From Adiantum capillus-veneris (taxonomy: Eukaryota > Streptophyta > Polypodiopsida > Polypodiales > Pteridaceae): a DNA stretch of 64,000 nt. The stretch spans positions 130,692,018 to 130,756,017 of the forward strand of contig CM043968.1 in NCBI GenBank assembly GCA_014529385.2, written 5' to 3'. Position 1 is the first letter of the stretch. Each line of letters opens with the position of its first letter. A program made the position numbers and the translations under genes. Of this stretch, positions 32,533 to 41,600 are shown piece after piece. Under the pieces are notes generated by a model. It saw nothing but the letters and a program-made list of their open reading frames with translations. It ran no database searches and had not been told where the DNA came from.

Positions 32533-32823
32533 AGGAGGTGAAGAAGAAGAAGATGGAGATGGAGATATAGCAAGAGCACTCTTCTATTGCACAAATGAGA
32601 GAATGAGTAAAAATTAGGTTTAGTTGGCTTTTATAAGAGCTCACCCCATTCACACTTGGGCGCCCATGCTTAGCCAACTAATCCCTTGAATGTCCCAGTT
32701 AGAGTGCGCCTCTCATCGGCGATCACTCTACCTTTCCCTATTGGTCCGACAAGCCCGGTACCTGGCTCTAAATAATACAATGTTTATAGATCATAGGGTG
32801 TCCGTGTGCCGTGAGGGTTAACA
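32244..32823 (-). repeat. B2 3' LTR
   Basis: 580 bp, TG...CA on the minus strand (TGTTAACCCTCAC to GCGCACA). TATA region near 32626-32637 reads CTTATAAAAGCC on the minus strand. Differs from the B1 LTR near its U3 end (TTTATAGATCATAGGGTG here versus a different string in B1), so B1 and B2 are subfamilies. Confidence 0.95.
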
Positions 32824-32835
32824 TGCCCCCCTTCC
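32824..32835 (-). other. B2 polypurine tract
   Basis: Minus strand GGAAGGGGGGCA abutting TGTTAACC. Confidence 0.9.
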
Positions 32836-34044
32836 TGATGTAGATTCCGTCCTTGGAAGCTATTGAGTTGAAGCTTGGTATGTCCATGTTGTAGAGCATC
32901 TAGATTTGAATCTGCAAGGCAAAGTCACTGTTTTAGCAAGCGGAATTATATTGCCATAAATCATGAGGGGAATGTAAAGTACATGTGGAAATGAGTAATT
33001 GCAAGACTTATGAAATGTTAGACTGCCATTAAGGACAAATAAATTGCACTTTGAGTAGATTAATTAATCAAGAGTTTTGAGCTTCTGGGTGAGTCTATCA
33101 ATTAGTTAGCTATGACTAAGGTTAAAACAACTACTCTAGTACTAGCTAAGCTAAGAAGATTATCTAAATGCAAGATTCCCTAATTATGCTTTTCAGCTTT
33201 GATTAGCCAACTCGCTCTCACAACTGCAAACAAAAGCTTGAAATGTTAACTGTAAGCTCAATGGAAGTCTTTTAATTTTTCTTTATCTTTTTTTAATACT
33301 TTTTTACTTTGGGTCACAATCATGTGACGTGTGTGCTTATTTTGTATGTTCGGGGTTTTTTGCTTCTCAAGGAAAAGCGCCCACACTGGGAACCTCTAGG
33401 GCTCTAGTACCATAGACAATACATGTGAGTGAAGTACCAATTCAAGCCAGGATTTCTCTTCCAGCATAAGATTTTTCATTTGTGGCACTTATGTTTTTTT
33501 TTTTTTTACTTCCATTTCCTTGGTATTCGCACTAGTGTTTTTTGTTGTTTGAGTGAGCAAGCCTTTCTCTGCCTAAAACATTCCTAAGGTCTCAAATACT
33601 CGGATAATTTTATTAGCTAGGCCTAGTGGTCAAGTAAATGAGTTAACCTAAAGTCACGGTCTCCTAATCTCCAGGCTCATCCATAAGATTAAACTGGAGT
33701 TCAATCAACTTAAGCAAAGACAAATTTATACATCTATAATGGCAGATAACAATCATAACTATTGCACTCAAACAAAGAATGAAAAATCATTATTAGCAAT
33801 TACACATATCCACCAACATGAATCGTGGAAAGTAGTACACCTGGAGGTATGGAGTGGCTCATTTCGTTGAAGTAGATGTCCTCAACCATGTGGATGGAGA
33901 TCCATATAAGTCCTACCTAACACATCCAAAAACAGGCACTATACCTCTAGGAGGCATGTCAGTGTGAAAAATTAAAACTCCTAAAAAACAAACTCAAAAC
34001 ACAATCTAGACCCCTAACCTACCTATCTGTCACCCCTTTTAGAA
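32836..34044 (-). other. B2 3' non-coding region
   Basis: About 1.2 kb with no supported gene. Shares with B1 the conserved island 33330-33480 and a shorter one near 33940 (CTAGGAGGCATGTCAGTG). The rest is not alignable by eye with B1. Confidence 0.7.
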
Positions 34045-34476
34045 TCAAGGAAAGAGGATATTATATAAACCGGGTGGCCACCCTAAGGCTAGGCCTCTAT
34101 CCTCATCATCTAGATAAATAAAATCGTTGTCCGTGAGGCCATAGTCTTCCTCGGTCTCTATTAGTTCCTCTTCATCATCCTCTTGTGCAAGCATGCTAAT
34201 CAAGAACCTCGTGATGCGTGGATACTCATCTTGTGCAAAAGAATAAGCATGTGCCATTGGAGACACATTCGCTACTGGGTAGGGATCACTAGTTAGCCAT
34301 AGACATATCAGCCATTCTAACTCCTCAAAATTTCTCTCACATGCAAGGCTCTCTATCAAATCCCATTTGCAAGAAAGTATAGGGTAGCATACGTAGAACA
34401 CTTGAGGAAAAGACAAAGGGTACCTTTCATCAAAAATAGAAGTGCATGCCTCTGGTGAAGTAGCCATTTCTGACAA
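34045..34476 (-). CDS. B2 143-aa acidic accessory ORF
   Basis: Intact frame starting MSEMATSPEACTSIFDERYP and ending GLALGWPPGLYNILFP. It is acidic near the C-terminus (QEDDEEELIETEEDYG, then YLDDEDRG). No signal peptide or membrane segment is obvious, and I recognise no family. It lies in the position where some plant gypsy elements carry extra 3' ORFs (env-like or other). B1 lacks it entirely. No promoter of its own seen; expression could be by subgenomic or antisense transcripts, which is speculation. Confidence 0.5.
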   Translation of the reverse strand: MSEMATSPEACTSIFDERYPLSFPQVFYVCYPILSCKWDLIESLACERNFEELEWLICLWLTSDPYPVANVSPMAHAYSFAQDEYPRITRFLISMLAQEDDEEELIETEEDYGLTDNDFIYLDDEDRGLALGWPPGLYNILFP

Positions 34477-34748
34477 GACAGATAGGTTTGGTTAGGCCTT
34501 TAAAACATAAGAGTTGTTTTTGTGTGTTGCTTGAATTGACACGGTGAATTTGGACTTATATGTAAGATCTGATAGGGTGCTCTATCATTGCTAGGCGCTC
34601 TTGCTCTTTACTATTTTTGTTTTTTTGTGAGTATAAGGCTATATATATACATTCCCTAAGATTGGAATTGAGAGGTCAGGGAAAAAGGTTGAGAGGGAAA
34701 CAAGTGAATGATGGATGTCCACAAACACTCCCCACTTCCTTGGGTAGA

Positions 34749-35885
34749 TCATACCGTTTGAAATGAGCTTGTCACCCTTTGAAACCAATTGTTCCAGTTG
34801 GTAATAGGTGAGGATTTTTGCCAGTAGTTTTCTATTACCCTAGGTGCCTCGTCAAGTTGCAAGGGTGGTAAGGTACTCTCCCAGGATCGAACTTGAAGTG
34901 GTTCATCAGGTGATTCTTGAACACTGGGAGGTGTGGATTCTTTTGTAGCTTCATGGAGGTCCACTACTATAGATGGAGGCTGTGTAGAAGCTTTTACCTC
35001 TATGGATGTATTACATGAGGAGCTAGAATCTTCATGGGACTCCCCCCTTCCTGAGCTAGGTGGAACAAATCGTTCTTTCTTTGGTACCCAAACTAGCTCG
35101 AGAGCGGGTGTGTAGCATTCTGTGATTTTTTCCTTTCCACGATCATTGATTCCTTTTGGAGCTACGGGATTGGGCTCACTTGGGTCAGGTGATAGGTAAG
35201 AGCACAATCTACGTTTTGGCACCCAAATTTGATCATTTCCTTGATAGTAGCCTTGGGCTTCCAATAGTCGTTTAGGGATCCATCGCAACATTTTCTTACT
35301 TTTCTTGGAGCGAGTGGTACGTTTCTTACAAGGCTTCTGTTTTTTAGCACTAGCTATGGTCGCTAAGGAAGCTTTAGGGACCCACTTGTATGTTTTCTCT
35401 GTTATATTAGGATGGTTCTTGTGTGTCTCAAGCTTTCTTTCAACTACATCAGTTGAAGCTCTAGAGAGTTGGGCTATGGGGACGTATGGTTCAACCTCCT
35501 GGACATGCAATGTCTTGGGTTTTATTTCCTTGGGCAATATCTCAGGGACTATGGCTTGAGTGGTAGGGCTAAGAGTTGGTTTTTGCGTTGTAACACCCCC
35601 AGTCCCCCAATCAATAGTGCATTTGGTGGCTATCATCCACGTGCGGCCTAGGTTTATATTACCCTCCATAGTTCCAGTAAGCATGACCAAAAAGTCTTGA
35701 GCTACAACCCCATTGTCATAACTGACAAAAGTGTGCCAGATTCCAAAAACCGTAGTTTTTTTCTTGTTGACACCCTTGACTTGGATAATACTCTCAGATA
35801 GAGGTGGCTTCCCTAACTGACACCACACCCCATAGGATAGCAGATTATATTTAGCACCCGTGTCCAATAAGGCGTTATATAGCAC
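34749..35885 (-). CDS. B2 3' ORF: second retropepsin-like domain plus W(V/I)PK repeats (378 aa)
   Basis: Residues 1-95 look like an aspartic protease of the retropepsin type: ALLDTGAKYNLLS (DTGA at 8-11), then DFLVMLTG, then INLGRTWM (79-84) and an IDW. This is the usual 'DTGA ... ILG-P-W ... DW' pattern, and it lies downstream of integrase, whereas the element's normal protease is in the gag frame. Residues 166-270 contain four motifs: KWVPK (167-171), RWIPK (201-205), IWVPK (220-224) and VWVPK (265-269), with a basic stretch KKRTTRSKKSKK (187-198). The tail is Ser/Pro/Glu-rich. The first 73 bp overlap the end of the integrase frame in another frame, so it was either fused to pol before a frameshift or is read separately. 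Confidence 0.75.
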   Translation of the reverse strand: MLYNALLDTGAKYNLLSYGVWCQLGKPPLSESIIQVKGVNKKKTTVFGIWHTFVSYDNGVVAQDFLVMLTGTMEGNINLGRTWMIATKCTIDWGTGGVTTQKPTLSPTTQAIVPEILPKEIKPKTLHVQEVEPYVPIAQLSRASTDVVERKLETHKNHPNITEKTYKWVPKASLATIASAKKQKPCKKRTTRSKKSKKMLRWIPKRLLEAQGYYQGNDQIWVPKRRLCSYLSPDPSEPNPVAPKGINDRGKEKITECYTPALELVWVPKKERFVPPSSGRGESHEDSSSSCNTSIEVKASTQPPSIVVDLHEATKESTPPSVQESPDEPLQVRSWESTLPPLQLDEAPRVIENYWQKSSPITNWNNWFQRVTSSFQTV

Positions 35886-37369
35886 TTTCCATAGGCACTA
35901 TTTAACTCAATGGGGTATCGTAGAGGTGTGTCTGAGTCCAATCCATCCTCTTCGATTTCCACGTGGAATGCATTTGTGACCCCAAGGTTAGCCTCTCGTT
36001 TTTGTCTTATACATTGTTGTCTCTCCTTAGCCTCAGCTTGAGCTTGTATCTTGTTTAACTCGGTTTGTGCTTTGGCGGCCTTCTTTTGATGAATGGCCCG
36101 TAGTTCTTCTTGGCTTAAAGGATCATAATATCTTTTGAATTTACTCCCATTGAGGAATCCAATGGTTTCAACTCCATCAAGAGTTTCCACACGAAGGGTA
36201 CCTTGTGGGGTAATTTCACATACTCTGTATGGTCCTTTACCAGCATATTTCAACTTTTTCTTCTCTTTACGTACTCCATACATAAGGACTTTATCACCAA
36301 CTTTGATGTCCTTGTCCTTCACATGGCGATCAAACCACTTCTTTCTCCTATCCTTTTCCACAAGAGCATTTTGCACAGCCAACTGTCTCTCTTCGTCTAG
36401 TTTTTCTAAGATAAACAAATGCTCGGTTAAGGGGTTACCATTCCATCCTTCTTGCGAAGCTACCCTAAGACTAGGAATGACAAACTCCCAAGGCATAACC
36501 GCTTCTTGGCCGTATACCATTTTGAATGGCGTACAATTAATAGCCACTTTATAAGCAATACGATAAGCCCATAGAGCAGATGTCAACTTCAAATCCCAAT
36601 CAGTGCGATGAGCTTCTACCGTCTTGGTTAAAATAGAGATTAGAGTCTTGTTGGTGCTCTCGGCTTGTCCATTAGCTTGCGGGTAATAAGGTGTAGACTT
36701 ATGGTGGGATATCATAAAGGTCGTGGTAAGCTCTCTTATTACCTCATTCATAAAATGGGTACCATTATCACTAACAATTTCAAAAGGGCAACCAAATCTT
36801 GTGATAATGTTCTCAAAAAGAAACTTAGCTGTTGTCCTCGCGTCAGCTTTTTGTGAAGCCTTAGCTTCAGCCCACTTTGTTACATAGTCCGTAGCAACTA
36901 GAATATATCGAGATTGAGTGTTGCGAGCTGCGGGACTAATTGGACCTACAAAGTCTAAGCCCCATTTTTCAAATGGTTGGGTTACTTTAATAGGATGTAA
37001 AGGCATTCTGTCCTTGCGCTGTGTGGTCTTGTAACGTTGGCACTCATCACACCCTTTTGTAAAAAGTGATGCATCCTTAAATAAAGTTGGCCACCAATAG
37101 CCTGATTGCAGCACCTTTCTAGCAGTCAGGTCTCCTGAAAAATGTCCTCCTGCTATGCCCATATGTGCTTCTTGCAAGATATACAAATATTCATCCTCGC
37201 AGGCACAACGCCTAAGAATATCGTCCTTGCCTAATCTATACAGAGTTCCGGCAATCAAACAATAGGGTTCACATTCTTTTACTAGCCTTCGAGCGATATC
37301 CTTACGAAGTTCCTTGGGTGGAAAACCATTAACTAAAAAGTTAACAATGTTCTCACTCCATTCAGGCAT
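35813..37369 (-). CDS. B2 integrase (518 aa)
   Basis: Continues the RNase H frame after an in-frame TGA (37412-37414). N-terminal zinc finger H69, H76, C107, C110 (EAHMGIAGGHFSG, then CDECQRYK). The catalytic core has D139 (KWGLDFVGPI), D201 (IVSDNGTHFMNE) and E237 (QANGQAESTNK), giving the D-D35-E spacing of an active integrase. A GPY/F-like module follows (KYAGKGPYRVCEITPQGTL). The C-terminus is rich in Lys/Gln/Ala (AIHQKKAAKAQTELNKIQAQ). No chromodomain. It would insert element cDNA. Catalytic residues look intact. Confidence 0.92.
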   Translation of the reverse strand: MPEWSENIVNFLVNGFPPKELRKDIARRLVKECEPYCLIAGTLYRLGKDDILRRCACEDEYLYILQEAHMGIAGGHFSGDLTARKVLQSGYWWPTLFKDASLFTKGCDECQRYKTTQRKDRMPLHPIKVTQPFEKWGLDFVGPISPAARNTQSRYILVATDYVTKWAEAKASQKADARTTAKFLFENIITRFGCPFEIVSDNGTHFMNEVIRELTTTFMISHHKSTPYYPQANGQAESTNKTLISILTKTVEAHRTDWDLKLTSALWAYRIAYKVAINCTPFKMVYGQEAVMPWEFVIPSLRVASQEGWNGNPLTEHLFILEKLDEERQLAVQNALVEKDRRKKWFDRHVKDKDIKVGDKVLMYGVRKEKKKLKYAGKGPYRVCEITPQGTLRVETLDGVETIGFLNGSKFKRYYDPLSQEELRAIHQKKAAKAQTELNKIQAQAEAKERQQCIRQKREANLGVTNAFHVEIEEDGLDSDTPLRYPIELNSAYGKCYITPYWTRVLNIICYPMGCGVS

Positions 37370-37414
37370 AGTCTCAACTATGAATAGGGAAGTATCGGGT
37401 AATTCATCATCAAC

Positions 37415-38668
37415 TCATGTAGGGGCTTCACCATTGGGTATGCAAGACAAATGATCAGCCATGACGTGCCTTTTACCGGGTCTCACTACAATCGTGAAAT
37501 CAAACTCCAGAAGAATTAACAACCATCGTGTGATTCTTCCTGTGGAGCATGGCTTGTTTACCAGATACAACAACGCTTGATGATCCACATAAAATACAAA
37601 CTTGTTTGCCAGAAGGTAGTAGCGAAATTTCTTTACTGCATAAACCATTGCCAAACCTTCTCGCTCTGTGGTGGTGTAGTTCCTTTCAGCATCGTTCAAT
37701 TGACGGCTTGCAAAGCTAATGGGATAGTCCAATTTATGTTCTCCTGGTTGAGTGAGAACACACCCAATAGCAAAGTTTGATGCATCAATATGCACATGGA
37801 AAATGACATCCCAGTTAGGTGTCCTTAAAATCGGAGCACTTGCTAGTGTTTTCTTCAATTGTTCATAGGCCTGGTCACACTCTTCAGTCCATTTAAATTC
37901 AATGAGAAGCTTGTACAAAGGACGTGCTATCTCAACGAAAAATAAAATAAACCGTCGATAATAACCCACGTGTCCCATGAACCTTTGAACTCCCTTGTAA
38001 TTGGTTGGTGGTGGTAACTCTAGAATCACTTTAATTTTGCTCTCATCGGTTGAGATACCATTCTTGGATACTATATGCCCTAAAATAACTCCATGCTTGA
38101 CCCAAAATTGGCATTTGAACGGGTTCAATGAGATACGATATAACCTACATTTTTCAAACACCTTCCGCAAACATGATAGATGTTCTTTCCAAGAAGAGTA
38201 AACACAAAGGTCGTCTAAGAAAGCTTCACAAAAATCTCTCAAATATTCTTTAAAAGTAGTGTTTATTAATCGTTGGAATGTAGCAGGGGCATTTGTTAAG
38301 CCAAAAGCCATCACACGAAATGCAAACACGCCAAATTCTGTGATGAAGGCAGTTTTAGCTTGGTCCTATAGCGCTATCGTGATTTGGTTGTAGCCTGAGT
38401 ACCCATCTAGAAAGCTATAAGCTTCCTTGCCTGCAACTCTTTCGAGTACATGTTCGGAATATGGTAGGGGGTAATGGTCTCTTCTAGTAGCTGCATTAAC
38501 TTTTTTGAGGTCCACGCACACCCTGAGTTTCCCATTCTTTTTTGGCACGATAACTATTGGCGACACCCATTCAGAGTGTTCAATAGGATATATGAACCCA
38601 CATTTGATAAGCTTTTCTAGTTCTTCTCGAATGATCTTTGCGTACTTAGGATTCATCGGGTAGGGTCT
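37415..38668 (-). pseudogene. B2 reverse transcriptase and RNase H (two in-frame stops)
   Basis: RT starts just after the gag-protease stop (TAA, 38666-38668) in the same frame. It shows EWVSPIVIVPKKNGKLRVCV, SFLDGYSGYNQI with the first palm Asp, an in-frame TAG near 38363 after ITIAL, then FRVMAFGLTNAPATFQRL and the catalytic LDD in EAFLDDLCVYS (DD at 38211-38216). RNase H follows: VHIDASNFAIGCVL, NYTTTEREGLAMVYAVKKFR and FYVDHQALLYL with acidic residues in place. A TGA at 37412-37414 ends the frame before integrase. Apart from the stops the frame is unbroken, so inactivation is recent. Confidence 0.92.
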
Positions 38669-41600
38669 TTATTGTACGGGCTTCGCAGTGCTAATCATAG
38701 GGATTGTATGTTGGACCACAGAAGGCGGAACACCTTTCATATCATGGTATGTCCAAGCGAATACGTCCTCGAATTCCTTGAGAAGCTCTTTGAGGACCGC
38801 CTCTTCAACTTCTGTGAGGTCTTGGGCAATAAAAACAGGTTTTGATTCTTTACCGGGGTCAGCTAATTCTATTTCTTTAACTATTGCCGGACCATCATAG
38901 ATTCCATTATTCCCATCGATAGGTATTCTTTGGGCTTTTGTGTACACAACCTTTGCTTCCCCTGTGGTGTAAGATTTGAAATGTTCTGGTTCAGGATGCA
39001 AGTCTGTGGATTCTGGTTGTGCTTTGGTTTGTGCTTCCATTTCTGCTTTCTTGTGTTGTCGAGCTAACTCTTGGTTTTGACGCCTCCTTGCAGTGCGGCT
39101 CAACTTTGGCTTGTCTATGATCTCTAATTGGGCTATGTCATGGGGTCGTGGTCTACACCACATAACATTTTGGAGATATTCACCCCAATTTTCTACCAAT
39201 TTTCGATGAGCATCACATGCTCCTATATAACTGAGCCATTCTGCTGAGGATCTCTTCTTGTTTATCATAGCACGTACATTGGCTCGATAGCGATGCCTCT
39301 TAAGGTTTTTCTTTTTCTTATTTGAGACATGCTTTTGATTTGCATTTAGATCTGGCTCACTAAAGGAGTCCTCGTTGGTGTCCTCTTCACTCTCAGAGGA
39401 GCTATCATCGGTTGATGTGCTCGGTCCTTCCGAATGTTTTGACTCTGAACTTGCTCCACTCTCTAATTCATGAGATTCAGAATCCGTTTCACTATGGGAG
39501 TCAGTGTCCAAGTCGTGTTGGTCAAAGTCTTCTATTGAGCTATCGGTGTCACTGTCAGATTGGTCCACAATTGCCTTGCCCTTAGAAGATGCATGTATGG
39601 CACTTATCATGTTCAGAGGTGCAATTTGTGGTACCTCTTCCCCCTCTGGTGTGACCCAAGTGGTTCCTCTATTTCCCCAGGTATCTATGGTTGCAGCTAG
39701 GTGTACCCAGTCTACGTTGTCTGATTCCGTCATACCCGGTAACACATCCATGTAAGGAGAATCTTGGCCAATGTCTGTATCCTTCTTACAAGTGTAACAA
39801 TATTGTAGTGGAGCCGAGTGAACTGTGGTGTCAGAGCGATGATCAATAATGGTTTTACTCCCTAAGGGGTGTACCTTACCAGTCACCAAATCCACTCTAA
39901 GGACAGAGTCTTGGAATTGCAAATAGACATGATTTTTAGACCAATCATGAACCATTTGTGCTTCCCTCATGAATGGTCGTCCTAAAATCATTTCATATGA
40001 CATAAGGTGTTTAGAGAAATCCATTACAATGAACGTATGTCGTACCTTGTGTCCTAGAACTTTGATCTTAAGATCCTTGAGCATCCCCATAGGTTTGGCT
40101 ATGGTACCATTTGCCATCTTTACCACAATGTTAGTAACACTGAGGCGGGGTTTTCCCATGGATTCCCAACAATCTTTTGTAACGATGCTAACTCCTGCAC
40201 CACCATCAAGAATTCCCTTTATAGTTAATCCCTTGGTAGTGATGGGTAGGGTCGCATTAGACTCGTCGCCTTCAAAATACTGCCCTAATTCGTTAATGGG
40301 TACCTCAATCACAGACTTGTGTCCATCTAAGTCAAGTGATTGCACATGATTTTCCTCATCAATCATAATCGAGTCAGGCCTATTTGGTTGCGCAAACTGC
40401 GGTAATCCCGTTCGTAGCTCTCCGTTAAGGAATGCTCGAAGTGCAAGGAATAACTCAGGATCTCTATACAGCTTTGCTATGATCGTGGTTCGGACCTCAG
40501 AAGACATGAAGTCCACTAGTTTGGCAACATTCATTGGCGTTTTTAAGGGTGTAGGTCCTTGACTAAGAACTGGTGAGGATGGAATCTCATATTCCTCAAT
40601 GGGATCAGGTATTCCTTCGTTAAACATCCTTTCCAACAAGAAAGGTGTATGCTCACTTTCTGATGTCCCGTCCTCACTCCCTTCTTGGATGATACTAGAT
40701 ATGGCTAACGGTCTATGGTTCATGTGGGGTGGATGAACTTGCGTGGGAAACACTGTGTCATGAATTTTGACATGCATGGGTTCTGGTTCTAGTTTCCTTT
40801 GAGTCTCCTCCACTAAACCTCTTAGATGTTTCACCTGCTTAATCTCGTCTACTGGGTTTGGGTACGTCCCAATCTTCTTTTTACGATTTTTCCCTTTTTG
40901 CCCCTGCGGTTTATCTTGGGGGTCTTGGATTGGATTTGGAAACACTTGTGGTGTTTTCAGAGGCTCTTTATGGTTTTCTCTTATTCGGTTTTCATTTGGT
41001 TCCATGTTACGGTTTTCTTTGTTGGTCTTTCCCTTTGTGGTATTGGTTCTAGTCTCCATTGTCTCGACTGAATCTGAATCATCCTCGAGGTCATTCATAT
41101 ACACGGGGTCATCTCCTGTTCCTATGTTTGTTTTGGAACTTGGCTTTGAATTTCCCGTATTCTGCGACTTCTTCCTTCGTGTCTTCTTTTTCTTTGCTTG
41201 GATAACTGAAATGGTATCCCTCTCTTCGAGGATATGGCCTGGCCCTTGAAGCATGGACCGTGTAATCGCATAAGCGGGTGCGACGGGTGGTATTGGCGAT
41301 GTCACACTAGCAATTTCCACCAAATTTAGGGGTGTGATTTTAGGCGCATTTGGGTTATAGGGGCATTGGGCAATCAAGTGATCTATGCCACAACGATTAC
41401 ATGTGAGTATTGGCATTGCAGACGTGCTCCCTTGATTCATTTGCATCTGTGCAGCATTCTTTTGCAGCCTAATAGGGCACTCCGCTGCTCGATGTGGTCC
41501 ACCACACTCGTAGCATTGAAGAGGTGGCCTCCTAGCCTGGGTGTTGATATTTTGACCTCTGGATGCGAGAGCAGCAGCTTGATAAACCGGCTTGACTTGC

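Noticed and set aside
38366-38668. Separate RT gene starting at an internal methionine
   Set aside because: The frame is continuous with the gag-protease ORF through one stop codon, and the supposed start lies inside the RT domain.
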